A stretch of 64,000 bases of DNA from Pollutimonas sp. M17 (GCF_025836975.1 NZ_CP107548.1:2046001-2110000), one strand, 5' to 3'; shown: positions 29,525-37,921, counted from the first letter of the stretch. Notes: generated from the sequence alone by a model not told the origin. Translations and numbers: made by a program.

Positions 29525-30307
29525 TTAAAAAGCCTTGGAAAGCATCAGAACCGCTGCCGAGCGCCCCAGGTATTTCCCCTTGGCGCTGGTATAGACGTTT
29601 CGGTCGGCATTCGTGTCCACATAAGCCAACGTTGCCGTATAGCCCCCTTCCCACTCCTTCTTGAGCGCCACCGACCAGTCCGTGTATGAGCCGTCCTCCA
29701 GGTTCCGGACTTTCTGGTAGCCCACGTGGGCGTTCAGGGCCAATCCCCACACGCCGGTGGGGAAGCTGCCGGAAAGATCGTAATACTGGCTGTTCCTGGA
29801 ATCGGGAACGCCGAACAGATTGGTGAATGAATGGGAATACTTGAAGCTTACCGGTCCGTAGCTCAATCCCAGATAGCCTTCCGTCGTGTCCGGCTTGGTG
29901 AATCCGGACGGGTAGCTGCCTGGATAATAGTAATGCAGCACGCCCACATCGACGGACAGATCGCCCCAGATGTTCCGCGTATACCCGGCATAGAAGTCCA
30001 TTTCGACCGACGACGACACGTCGGGGTCGGCATCGGACAGCCAGCTTATGCTGGAGTTCCAGTTCCCTATATAGAAGCCGCTGGCATGCTTCAGGTCGAA
30101 TCCGCCCTGTATCGCCGGCTTGTTGTTGCTTTGCATCAGGCCACGATAACGATACTGGCTGGCCAGCGAGACATTGGCGCCGAGCGTGAAATCGGACGAC
30201 GCCGGCGAGGCGCCGGCCTGGGGTTCTGCGGAAGCTTGCGCGTGCGCATTGACACTCGCCAGCAGGCCCAGCGTGACGAGCGATAGCGCAAGAGAGGAAC
30301 GAGCCAT
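29525..30307 (-). CDS. TorF/Gcw_chp-family putative outer-membrane porin
   Basis: A 260-residue exported beta-barrel candidate. Signal peptide cleaved after AHA (mature QASAEPQ). The mature part is full of alternating aromatic strands and begins with FTLGANVSLASQYRYRGLMQSNNKPAIQGGFDLKHASGFYIGNWNSSISWL (in parts), the signature of the TIGR02001/TorF family; it ends in phenylalanine (LSKAF), typical of outer-membrane barrels. Family members often sit beside ammonium transporter genes; here amtB is 8 kb away. Substrate unknown. Confidence 0.87.
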   Translation of the reverse strand: MARSSLALSLVTLGLLASVNAHAQASAEPQAGASPASSDFTLGANVSLASQYRYRGLMQSNNKPAIQGGFDLKHASGFYIGNWNSSISWLSDADPDVSSSVEMDFYAGYTRNIWGDLSVDVGVLHYYYPGSYPSGFTKPDTTEGYLGLSYGPVSFKYSHSFTNLFGVPDSRNSQYYDLSGSFPTGVWGLALNAHVGYQKVRNLEDGSYTDWSVALKKEWEGGYTATLAYVDTNADRNVYTSAKGKYLGRSAAVLMLSKAF

Positions 30308-30605
30308 GAACTACTCCTTGGAATGACACTGATGAACAGCGGATCAATGCTTCCAAACGCAAAACCCATGCCAGATTTTCCAGGCGGCCTTCCCCATGGG
30401 CAGGGGCCGCCCTCTTCTTTCCACCGTCCCATCCGGATGCATTGCAATGAGACAAAACGTGTCCGATTCGGTGCGGATGCGCTAACATCGTGCCCACCCG
30501 CCCTACCGACCGGTCGGAGCAGAATTAAAATATTGTTTCATTTTGTAATTATCTATATACTAATCTTGACCCAAAAACATGCTGAAAACCCAGGAGCAAG
30601 CAGCC
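30308..30605. promoter_or_regulatory. Divergent regulatory region between the porin gene and the quinoprotein cassette
   Basis: A 298-base spacer. Toward the cassette: TTGTTT (30533-30538), 17-base spacer, TATACT (30556-30561), a plausible sigma-70 promoter in an A/T-rich tract. Upstream of it the perfect 12-bp palindrome CCGACCGGTCGG (30506-30517). The porin start is preceded by AAGGAGTAGTTC. Between 30350 and 30480 I see nothing distinctive. Confidence 0.6.
30506..30517. promoter_or_regulatory. TetR-type operator-like palindrome
   Basis: CCGACCGGTCGG, flanked as A-...-A, is a perfect palindrome 15 bases upstream of the predicted -35 of the cassette. This is the core seen in many TetR/AcrR-family operators. 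No TetR gene lies in the window, so any repressor would be encoded elsewhere. Confidence 0.5.
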
Positions 30606-30893
30606 ATGAACATCAAGCGTAGGGATTTCGTCAAGGGCTGCGCGGCAGCCTCGGCCTGTATGGTGTTGCTGCCTGGCATCGCCAGCGCCGCAAAAGGCCA
30701 GAACGCAAATAACACACAGGCCTCAAGTGCCGACATCGAAAAATCGATCAAGGCGGGCTTTGGCGGCGGCTTTTCGGTACGGGGGCATTCCCGGTCAAAC
30801 GGACTGACCTACGCCAATATCGAACATTCCGGAAACCGTTACGCAGTCGCCTCCGCAGATTTGCTGGACTGGAAAATCGTCAGCTCCCTTTAA
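30606..30893 (+). CDS. Small Tat-exported protein, first gene of LodA/LodB-type cassette
   Basis: A 95-residue protein I cannot assign to a named family. The N-terminus MNIKRRDFVKGCAAASACMV is a clear twin-arginine signal (K-R-R-D-F-V-K, then a hydrophobic stretch ending LLPGIASA). The mature ~65 residues (from about AAKGQNA) are glycine-rich with SIKAGFGGGFSVRGHSRSNGLTYANIEHSGNRYAV and no cysteine. ATG 30606 has AGGAG nine bases upstream. It ends 12 bases before the LodA-like gene, which itself has no signal peptide. It may be an export escort or small subunit; this is inference. Confidence 0.7.
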   Translation: MNIKRRDFVKGCAAASACMVLLPGIASAAKGQNANNTQASSADIEKSIKAGFGGGFSVRGHSRSNGLTYANIEHSGNRYAVASADLLDWKIVSSL

Positions 30894-30905
30894 GGAAAAC
30901 AAGCC

Positions 30906-32906
30906 GTGTCCGACACCATCAAGAGCATACGCATACATCCCGGCATTGGCATCGCCCGCCTCGGAGACAGCGATGAGTTTTACATTGGCCCCGAAGCGCC
31001 CGGAATCGTAGTCGATCCGGGCGGTAGCGGCGGCCCCGGGCCAAACGGCGGAACCTACCGCGACAGCGGGGCACGGCTGAAACGCCAGGCGCAACGGTAC
31101 CGGGTATATGCCTACGACGCCAACGACAAGGTCGTCGCCGAACTCACGTCGGATTCAAGCCTGGTGCAATCGCTACGCTGGCGGGTCCACGTCAGAAACA
31201 TGAAAGCGGCCAATTACGCATTTCAGGGCGCATATCTGTTTGACCCCGATCAACTGCGCAACCCGTCCATACAACCCGGCAAGAAACCGTCCGAGCGCGA
31301 TCAACTCATCATCGATCCCGGCGTGCATACGATCGCTTCCGGGCAGACCGAACCGGTTGTCATGAAGGGCGATGTTTTCACCGGCATTGAAAAAGGTTCG
31401 CTGCCAGGCGAGTTGCGTTTCGAGGGCTTCACGCCCAAAGACCCTTCGAAAGAAGTTGAAGTCACTTACCAAGCCGCCAAAGACATCGAACTGGGGCAGT
31501 TGCGCCTCGACTCCAAAGATCGCCTGCTGTTCGTTCCCGCGCCCGGAAAAGGCGAATGCGTCACCACCCCCAAGGTGGTGTTGTCCAATCCCAGCGAATT
31601 CGTCAACCCTCCGAACGGCCCCGACAACGGTAAAAACCCCTTAACCAACCAGTTTGCCTATTTCAACATTCCAGGCTGGTGGGACGATACCTGTGGCGGC
31701 GAAATCGACGTCACGGTCACGCTTAAAGACGGTACGGTCCTGAGCACTCGCGACAACGTGAAATCCGCGACGGACGAAGGCACACGAAACCCTCGAGCCG
31801 GAGCATGGATCGTTACCGCGCCACCGAAGTTTGCGCCTCACATGTACCACGTGGTGTCCATCCTGGATCGCGTCTACGAGGCCTTTCCCGAGGCCTATCC
31901 CCACACCGGGCAAAAAACGAATTTCTACCGCGATGTCTATCCAGTCTTCGCCCATGCGGTCAACTACGGCTGGGTCAGCCCCGAGGCGGCCGGCGTCGCG
32001 CCCGAAACAAAGAACCGCGCCCATGGCCCGGGACAGCCGGGCAACCTGCTCCTCCCCCAGTACATGGAGTTGCTGGCCAATCCAAGCGAACAATACAAAC
32101 CCATACGGCAAAGAATCTACAGCCTGATGCGGCACGTTCCCGGAAAAAGCGGGAAGCTGGTCGATACCCTGCTCCCCGCTCCGCCGCAACGGCCTACCAG
32201 CTGGAAGAACGAAGAGTTCCAACGCACTGAAAACGCCTCCCAGATGCCCAAGCTGTGGGGCACGGCGGGCAAGCCCTTGCAGAATCAGCAACTGGGCAAC
32301 AATTTCCCCGATCAGTTCCTGAGCCTGACCGACTGGCAACTGAAGCATCTAAAGAACTGGGCGGACGGAAACTTTGAGGTCGGCACTCTGCAAGATCCCG
32401 TGCCCCTCGAGAAACTGCCCTTGGCCGAACAGCCGCATGCCCTCGATAGTTCCGCTCTCCAACCGACCATAGGCGGAGGTTTTCACCCGGGCATAGAATT
32501 CCCCTACTTGATCATCTATCGCGAATATTTCGCCGAGGCGTTTCGCGTGGGCAAAGACAACGAGCCTGGCGCGATCTCCGCCTATATGTCCAGCCCCTGG
32601 CAGGGTGACTTCTGGTCGTGTAACGTGGCGTGGTGGCCCACGCAAAGACCGGATGTCGTTTTCGAGTACGATCAGAAGACCCAGACCAGAACCTATAAAG
32701 AATGGTTCCGCGGATACGATGCCGACGGCGAACCGCTCTCGTCCACCGATGGCTACCACCAAATGGCCTTTGCGTGGCCGAAGCTGGGTATGGTGCTTCC
32801 AATCAAGGCCGAGGACGGCAGCTTCGTGAAAAGCCAGGGTGCAACCGTATTCGTCGAACAAGAGCGCGACCCGGCACTGAACCGCCCACCCGCCAAGGGA
32901 AAATAA
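30906..32906 (+). CDS. LodA-like (CTQ-dependent amino-acid oxidase family) quinoprotein
   Basis: A 666-residue protein of the LodA/GoxA family, enzymes that oxidise amino acids (lysine, glycine) and release H2O2 using a self-built cysteine tryptophylquinone. The N-terminus IHPGIGIARLGDSDEFYIGPE is the family opening. The cofactor region is PYLIIYREYFAEAFR...PWQGDFWSCNVAWWP; C572 is the likely CTQ cysteine and W624 in FAWPKLGMV the likely tryptophan. No signal peptide. The following gene supplies the FAD enzyme that such proteins need for CTQ formation. Substrate unknown. Base composition is visibly less GC-rich than the flanking housekeeping genes, hinting at acquisition. Confidence 0.83.
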   Translation: MSDTIKSIRIHPGIGIARLGDSDEFYIGPEAPGIVVDPGGSGGPGPNGGTYRDSGARLKRQAQRYRVYAYDANDKVVAELTSDSSLVQSLRWRVHVRNMKAANYAFQGAYLFDPDQLRNPSIQPGKKPSERDQLIIDPGVHTIASGQTEPVVMKGDVFTGIEKGSLPGELRFEGFTPKDPSKEVEVTYQAAKDIELGQLRLDSKDRLLFVPAPGKGECVTTPKVVLSNPSEFVNPPNGPDNGKNPLTNQFAYFNIPGWWDDTCGGEIDVTVTLKDGTVLSTRDNVKSATDEGTRNPRAGAWIVTAPPKFAPHMYHVVSILDRVYEAFPEAYPHTGQKTNFYRDVYPVFAHAVNYGWVSPEAAGVAPETKNRAHGPGQPGNLLLPQYMELLANPSEQYKPIRQRIYSLMRHVPGKSGKLVDTLLPAPPQRPTSWKNEEFQRTENASQMPKLWGTAGKPLQNQQLGNNFPDQFLSLTDWQLKHLKNWADGNFEVGTLQDPVPLEKLPLAEQPHALDSSALQPTIGGGFHPGIEFPYLIIYREYFAEAFRVGKDNEPGAISAYMSSPWQGDFWSCNVAWWPTQRPDVVFEYDQKTQTRTYKEWFRGYDADGEPLSSTDGYHQMAFAWPKLGMVLPIKAEDGSFVKSQGATVFVEQERDPALNRPPAKGK

Positions 32907-32909
32907 CTC

Positions 32910-34139
32910 GTGCCGCCGACCGGGCAGGACTTGGCCGAGACAACATGGGATGTGGTTATCGTCGGCGCCGGGCCGGCGGGCGCGGCAACCGCGATTACGC
33001 TGGCCAAGTTCGGCCAGCGGGTGCTGTTGCTGGAAGAGCGGACCTCCCCCAGCTTCAAGCTGGGGGAATCGCTGCCACCGACCTCCATCGGCCTGGTCAA
33101 GCATTTCCTGGGCGAGCTCGACGGCCCTGAACAGAACCTTCCCGGCCTGTTCAGAACCGCCGGCAATGTCTCGCTCTGGGCAAGCGAACAGGCCGACATC
33201 GCGGACTTTTTCTTCACACTGACCGGCTTCGGCTTGTGCGTCGAACGGTTGGCTTTCGATGAAGCGCTGCGATCGAAGGCGGCCTCCGCCGGCGCAGCCC
33301 TGCTCAAGGGTGTCCGCTTTGAATCCTGCATGCGGCTCACTGACCCCTTGTTCAATTGGCAGCTGACGCTGCGTTCAGAAAAGCAGTCCGAGCGGCATCG
33401 CGCGCGTTACCTGGTCGACTGTTCCGGTCGGCGGGCCGTCGTGGCCAGGGCGCTGGGCATCCCGCTCGTCCCCAACGATGACCGCTTGTTCGCCTATGCG
33501 CAATGGTTTTCCTGCGCCGGCGAAGACGATGACCGCTATACCCGGGTTGAGGCCGCTCCGCAGGGCTGGTGGTATAGCAACCGCTTGCCAGGCGCCGAAA
33601 ACAAGGAAACCAGGCGGTTGGTGGTCTTGCACTCCGACAAAGATCTGCCCGCAGCAAAAATGGCCGCGCGCCGGCAAGGCTTCGACCAGTTGCTGGATGA
33701 CTCGATGCATATCGCACCCTTGCTCAAGGCCAGAGGCTATCAAGCTTCCGGAGAAATCCGGGGTGCGCCGGCCAATAGCCAACGACTGCGCGACTTCGTC
33801 GGTGATGCCTGGATGGCGGTGGGCGATGCGGCGCAAGCCTATGACCCGCTATCCTCACAAGGTATGGACAAGGCGCTCAGGACGGGCAGCCACGCAGGAC
33901 ACATGATCCATTACGCACTCACGGATCTTGCCCAGGGCGCAGCAGCACTGGATGGCGGCAATACATACATCCAGCAGTACGATGAGCAGCAGCGCCAGCT
34001 TTGGCACGCATACCTGAAGCAACGGGACTTCTACTATCAAGCTCAGCCCCGTTGGTCCGATCAGCCGTTCTGGCAGCGTCGGCGTCACGCCGACACCCCC
34101 CGCGCGGCGGACCCTCGCAAGATCAGCCAATTTCACTAA
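32910..34139 (+). CDS. LodB-like FAD-dependent CTQ-maturation oxidoreductase
   Basis: A 409-residue flavoprotein starting at GTG 32910, three bases after the lodA-like stop. FAD-binding GxGxxG motif: DVVIVGAGPAGAATAITLAKFG, then LLLEERTSPSFKLGESLPP (tryptophan-halogenase/monooxygenase-like GESL) and the second FAD motif VGDAWMAVGDAAQAYDPLSSQGMDKAL. LodB and QhpG belong to this group and hydroxylate the precursor tryptophan of the CTQ cofactor. Here it would act on the LodA-like protein before export. It converges on comM with 12 bases between stops. Confidence 0.83.
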   Translation: MPPTGQDLAETTWDVVIVGAGPAGAATAITLAKFGQRVLLLEERTSPSFKLGESLPPTSIGLVKHFLGELDGPEQNLPGLFRTAGNVSLWASEQADIADFFFTLTGFGLCVERLAFDEALRSKAASAGAALLKGVRFESCMRLTDPLFNWQLTLRSEKQSERHRARYLVDCSGRRAVVARALGIPLVPNDDRLFAYAQWFSCAGEDDDRYTRVEAAPQGWWYSNRLPGAENKETRRLVVLHSDKDLPAAKMAARRQGFDQLLDDSMHIAPLLKARGYQASGEIRGAPANSQRLRDFVGDAWMAVGDAAQAYDPLSSQGMDKALRTGSHAGHMIHYALTDLAQGAAALDGGNTYIQQYDEQQRQLWHAYLKQRDFYYQAQPRWSDQPFWQRRRHADTPRAADPRKISQFH

Positions 34140-34151
34140 AGGCCTGCAACG

Positions 34152-35666
34152 TCAGCCCCAGGGCTGCCGATACTGTATGGCCTCGGCGATGTGCAGCGCG
34201 CCGATGCCGTCCTGGTCCGCCATGTCCGCCAACGTACGGGCCACGCGCAGACTGCGGTGCATGACCCGCGCCGACCAGCTCCAGCGCTCCATGGCCTGGG
34301 CCAGCAGTTGCCTGCCCTCGCCGTCCAGCGGACAGAAGCGCGGGATGTCATCGGCCCCCAGCCGGGCGTTGGTGGTTTTCTGGCGCCGCCACTGCCGGGC
34401 CCGGCATCTCAGCACCCGCATGCGAACCGGCCCGGAAGCCTCGCCCTCGGGAAGATCGATCCATCCCGGCTCCGCCGCCGGCAAGGCTATTTGCAGGTCC
34501 ACCCTGTCCAGCAAGGGGCCCGACAGCTTGCCCCGATAGGCCTCGATCATGTCGGGCGTACAGCGGCAGTTCTTTCTTTTATGCCCCAGCCAGCCGCAGG
34601 GACAGGGATTCATGGCGGCCACCAGCTGGAATGCCGCCGGAAACGTCAGGGTGCGGGAGGAACGGGCTATGGACACGCAGCCGGTTTCCAGCGGCTCGCG
34701 CAGCGACTCGAGCACGCGGCGCTGGAACTCGGGCAATTCGTCCAGGAACAGCACACCGTGATGGGCCAGGCTGATTTCCCCCGGCCGGGGGTGGGCGCCG
34801 CCGCCCACCAGCGCCGGCACCGAAGCCGTGTGATGAGGAGACCTGAACGGAGGAAGATCGGAGCAGGCCTGTTCGCGGCCGCTCAGTCCGGCCAGCGCCG
34901 CGACCTCCAGCGCCTGTTCGGGATCCAGCGGCGGAAGCAAGCCGGGCAGGCGCTGCGCCAGCATGCTTTTGCCGGTACCCGGCGGCCCCGACATCAACAG
35001 GCTGTGGCCGCCCGCCGCCGCGATCTCCAGCGCCCGGCGTGCGAGGAATTGGCCACGCACGTCGGACAGGCAGGGAACGGCGCTTGCCGCCACGGCTTGC
35101 GGCGCCGGGACGGCGATGGGCAAGGGCCGGCTGCCGGAGAAATGGTCCACAGCATCCGTCAGGCTGGCCACGGCCAGCACGGTCAGGCCGGGGACTCTTG
35201 CGGCCACCTCGGCCGAATCGGGCGGCAGCACCAGGATGGCGTCCCGACCGCCGCGCGCCACGGCCAACGCGATGGCCAGCGGCGCGCTGACCGAAACAAT
35301 GGCGCCGGTCAGGGAGAGTTCGCCGGCAAACACATGGTTCTGGACGTCGGGCTGGCTGCCGCCCGCTGCATCGGGCTGGACCTGCCCCGAAGCCAGAAGG
35401 ACGCCCAGCGCGATGGGCAGGTCGTAGCGTCCGGACTCTTTGGGCAGATCGGCCGGCGCCAGATTGACCGTGATGCGGCCGGCGGGGAACTCAAAACCGC
35501 TGCTGACAATGGCCGAACGCACCCGCTCGCGGCTTTCTCGCACCCCCGCGTCGGGCAGGCCGACCACATGGAATGCCGGCAGGCCATGCCCGACATGGAC
35601 TTCAACGCGCACCGCATAAGCCTGAAGGCCGCATAGCGCCCGGCTTGCCAAGACCGCTAGAGACAT
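34152..35666 (-). CDS. comM: ComM/YifB family Mg-chelatase-like AAA ATPase
   Basis: A 504-residue hexameric helicase; ComM promotes branch migration during natural transformation in Vibrio and Acinetobacter. I start at ATG 35666 (MSLAVLASRALCGLQAYAV), which gives the family length. N-terminal Lon-like domain (VEVHVGHGLPAFHVVGLPDAGVRESRERVRSAI), Walker A GPPGTGKSMLAQRLPG, Walker B GVLFLDELPEF, a CPCG zinc-like motif (MNPCPCGWLGH...CRC) and sensor segments. Widespread, so it does not prove competence. Confidence 0.94.
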   Translation of the reverse strand: MSLAVLASRALCGLQAYAVRVEVHVGHGLPAFHVVGLPDAGVRESRERVRSAIVSSGFEFPAGRITVNLAPADLPKESGRYDLPIALGVLLASGQVQPDAAGGSQPDVQNHVFAGELSLTGAIVSVSAPLAIALAVARGGRDAILVLPPDSAEVAARVPGLTVLAVASLTDAVDHFSGSRPLPIAVPAPQAVAASAVPCLSDVRGQFLARRALEIAAAGGHSLLMSGPPGTGKSMLAQRLPGLLPPLDPEQALEVAALAGLSGREQACSDLPPFRSPHHTASVPALVGGGAHPRPGEISLAHHGVLFLDELPEFQRRVLESLREPLETGCVSIARSSRTLTFPAAFQLVAAMNPCPCGWLGHKRKNCRCTPDMIEAYRGKLSGPLLDRVDLQIALPAAEPGWIDLPEGEASGPVRMRVLRCRARQWRRQKTTNARLGADDIPRFCPLDGEGRQLLAQAMERWSWSARVMHRSLRVARTLADMADQDGIGALHIAEAIQYRQPWG

Positions 35667-35735
35667 GAAGCACCCCGCCAAGTTTCCATCAGCCACCAGT
35701 ATGGCGTTGGAATATGTGCAGGGAAGACCCCGGGG

Positions 35736-35756
35736 ATGGATTGATCGCAGGCGGCT
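35736..35756. repeat. Direct repeat, copy 1
   Basis: A 21-base sequence beginning ATGGATTGATCGCAGG, identical to the copy at 36895-36915 and in the same orientation; flanking bases differ. The pair brackets the glycosyltransferase gene. Confidence 0.85.
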
Positions 35757-35820
35757 ACTACCCGGACGCATCCACCGTAGCGTGGCTTATTGCGCGATGC
35801 GCCGCGGCGCTTGAGTTGTG

Positions 35821-36864
35821 CTACGGCGTGGCGGCGGTGGCCGCCACAGCCCTCCGGCCGGCAGTCACTTGCTCGATCACGTCCAGCCAATCCGCAATGT
35901 ATCGATCCATGCCGAAGCGTCGCATCGCGGTCCGGCGCCCCGCCTCGCCCCAGCGACGTGCAAGCTCCGGATCGGCTATCAACTGCCGCATGACATCGAC
36001 GATCAAGTCCTTGTCGGTATGCACAAAACCGTTTTCGCCATTGACGATGACGGTGGGCAGCTCTGTTGCCGCAACGCCCACTACCGGCATGCCGATCAGC
36101 ATGGCCTCCACCAGCGCCAGGCCCAGGCTGGTGTACCGGATAGGCGTGTAGAAAAACCGATAGTGCGCCATCGCCGCGGCGACACTCAGATTGGAGACTT
36201 CGCCCAGGCCGCCCATCTGTTCGCTCTGCATGCCGATCAGATCCAGCGGAACGCGCTGACGGCTCCAGGCGAATAGATCCGCTCCCATGCGCCGCCCCCG
36301 TCCGGGCAAGCCGTTGATCACCGTGATGCCCGCCGCCCGCTCGCCGGTGTATGAGACCTTGGGATCAACGGGCACGCCATGTTCAATCACACGCGTCGGC
36401 ATATCGCCCGCATCCCAATTAAGGGCGTTGTAATGCGTCACATGCACCAGCACACCGCAATCATGCCGGAAGCAATGCACGGTATCCACCGGGTAGGGAC
36501 GCGGTGGATCGTGTTCAATATAAATGCTGGGCAGAGCCCGCTGCGCAGCGGTAAGAAGCAGCGGCGCGTCTTCTTCGTAGGCGGCTCTGGACTGATAGAT
36601 AACGCAGTCGAATTCCTGCGTGGCAATTTCCTCGGCCGGGATTTCCGTGATGTTCCCGCCCCAGGGAATTTTGTTGCCCAGCGGCGAATAACCCGGCATG
36701 CCATCACGGCGCACGGGAATCACGAAATCGTGAGGCACCTGCGACAAGGCATACAGATAATTCCCGTGAACATGCCAGGTCAGGATGCGCAGCCTGCTGG
36801 GCAATTCTCGATCAATGATGTCCACCGTCTCCTCCAGGTTGAATGGGCCCAACCGGAAGGGCAA
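35821..36864 (-). CDS. Glycosyltransferase, GT-B fold (family 4-like)
   Basis: A 347-residue retaining-type glycosyltransferase. The C-terminal half has the GT4 nucleotide-sugar motif SLGLALVEAMLIGMPVVGVAATELPTVIVNGENGFV (E-x7-E region). The N-terminal half contains LRILTWHVHGNYLYALSQVPHDFVIPVR and IYIEHDPPRPYP. No membrane segments. Substrate unknown. It lies between ubiK and comM, which are often close neighbours elsewhere, and is bracketed by 21-base direct repeats, so it may be a later insertion. Confidence 0.85.
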   Translation of the reverse strand: MPFRLGPFNLEETVDIIDRELPSRLRILTWHVHGNYLYALSQVPHDFVIPVRRDGMPGYSPLGNKIPWGGNITEIPAEEIATQEFDCVIYQSRAAYEEDAPLLLTAAQRALPSIYIEHDPPRPYPVDTVHCFRHDCGVLVHVTHYNALNWDAGDMPTRVIEHGVPVDPKVSYTGERAAGITVINGLPGRGRRMGADLFAWSRQRVPLDLIGMQSEQMGGLGEVSNLSVAAAMAHYRFFYTPIRYTSLGLALVEAMLIGMPVVGVAATELPTVIVNGENGFVHTDKDLIVDVMRQLIADPELARRWGEAGRRTAMRRFGMDRYIADWLDVIEQVTAGRRAVAATAATP

Positions 36865-36894
36865 GCAAGTTTTATACCGGGCGGGCCGGCTTGC

Positions 36895-36915
36895 ATGGAT
36901 TGATCGCAGGCGGCT
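36895..36915. repeat. Direct repeat, copy 2
   Basis: Identical 21-base copy of 35736-35756, 31 bases upstream of the glycosyltransferase start; the other copy lies about 65 bases after its stop and 70 bases upstream of comM. Confidence 0.85.
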
Positions 36916-36940
36916 GCCGGCCCGCCCGGCCGTCCGCCGC

Positions 36941-37216
36941 CTAGACCGGACCGGTGGTGGAACCCGCCTGCAAGGGGGTGTCGGGCCGGCCTTCCAGCGC
37001 CTGGACCCTGGACTCCAGGGCGGCGATCCGCGTCATTGCCTTTTCCAGGAGCTGCGCCTGGACGTCGAACTCTTCGCGGGTGATCAAATCCATACGGGCA
37101 AAGGTTTGCGCCATCATGGCCTTGACGTTGCGTTCGATGTCGGCGGCCGGGCTCTTGGCGATGAGCTCGGACATGTTTTTCTGGAAGTCTTCAAACCAAT
37201 CGCTGCGGTTGATCAT
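36941..37216 (-). CDS. ubiK: Ubiquinone biosynthesis accessory factor UbiK
   Basis: A 91-residue BMFP-family protein. Amphipathic N-terminal helix (WFEDFQKNMSELIAKSPA), then a C-terminal coiled coil (FDVQAQLLEKAMTRIAALESRVQALE) that trimerises. In E. coli/Salmonella UbiK supports aerobic ubiquinone synthesis. ATG 37216 follows GGAGAATGCC. Confidence 0.93.
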   Translation of the reverse strand: MINRSDWFEDFQKNMSELIAKSPAADIERNVKAMMAQTFARMDLITREEFDVQAQLLEKAMTRIAALESRVQALEGRPDTPLQAGSTTGPV

Positions 37217-37249
37217 GGCATTCTCCGTGGACGTCAGTCTCTAGTGTAA

Positions 37250-37276
37250 TAAAAAAACGAGCCCCTGAAGGCTCGT
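37250..37276 (-). terminator. Intrinsic terminator after the lipoprotein gene
   Basis: On the - strand, ACGAGCC - loop TTCAGG - GGCTCGT followed by seven T residues. It lies downstream of the 37327-37818 gene and upstream of ubiK. Confidence 0.88.
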
Positions 37277-37326
37277 TTCGCCGCTGCCGCGCCGCAAGCG
37301 GCACAGCGTGTCGGGCCACCAAATGC

Positions 37327-37818
37327 TTAAGGCTTGGCTTCAGTGGACGGCGTGGCGGCCGCGCCGCCGTTGGCCTGGTTGTTGCCGACCGAATCCTGGA
37401 TGGTCTTGTCGGCCTTGGCCGCCCCTTCCCTGATGGCGTCGCCCATCTGGCTGGCCTTCTCGGCGGCGCTATCCTTCAACTCGACGGCCTTGTCCGAAAT
37501 GGTGTTGGCCGCCTGCTTGGCTGATTCCTTGATCGTGCTGCCTTCGCTTGAAGAGGGAGCGGGGGTGGGCGCATCGCTGGGCGACGTACCTGGCGTGGGC
37601 TCCGGAGTGGGAGCGGGAGCGGGCTCGGGAGCGGGAGCGGGCTCGGGAGCCGGAGCCGGTTCGGGGGCCGGCATGGGCGCGGGCGCCGGAGCCGGAGCCT
37701 CCGCGCCCGGTGCGCCGTCCGCCGGAGGGGTTGCATCCTCGCCCTTGGAGCATGCGGCTAGCAGACTCATCGAGGCAACCATAGCGATAAGGGCTAGATG
37801 TGTGCGAGTCTTTTCCAT
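37327..37818 (-). CDS. Proline/alanine-rich lipoprotein with amphipathic C-terminus
   Basis: A 163-residue predicted lipoprotein not matched to a named family. I start at ATG 37818 (MEKTRTHLALIAMVASM); AGAGAGG is upstream. Lipobox LLAAC gives an acylated cysteine. Residues ~35-80 are a P/A/E repeat (units such as PAPEPAPAPEPAPAP), a likely extended cell-envelope spacer. The C-terminus (IKESAKQAANTISDKAVELKDSAAEKASQMGDAIREGAAKADKTIQDSV in parts) is an Ala/Lys/Asp amphipathic helix resembling CsbD/YtxH-like stress proteins. Confidence 0.72.
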   Translation of the reverse strand: MEKTRTHLALIAMVASMSLLAACSKGEDATPPADGAPGAEAPAPAPAPMPAPEPAPAPEPAPAPEPAPAPTPEPTPGTSPSDAPTPAPSSSEGSTIKESAKQAANTISDKAVELKDSAAEKASQMGDAIREGAAKADKTIQDSVGNNQANGGAAATPSTEAKP

Positions 37819-37892
37819 GATATTCCTCTCTTGTGCAGCGTCGCGGGCATTCTTTGGCTGGCATCGGTGCGACTGACGATCCAGCAGCGAGC

Positions 37893-37921
37893 TTGTTACA
37901 ACTGGCTTGGTAACAATTCTA
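37893..37921 (-). promoter_or_regulatory. Promoter element and inverted repeat upstream of the lipoprotein gene
   Basis: TTGTTAC (37893-37899) and GTAACAA (37910-37916) form a perfect 7-bp dyad with a 10-base spacer. On the - strand a -10 TAGAAT (37916-37921) abuts it, so the dyad would sit around the transcription start as an operator. The -35 is unclear. Confidence 0.45.

Noticed and set aside
37612-37680. GGGAGCGGGCTCGG-type repeats as a CRISPR or intergenic repeat.
   Set aside because: They are the codon-level image of the P/A/E repeat in the lipoprotein gene.
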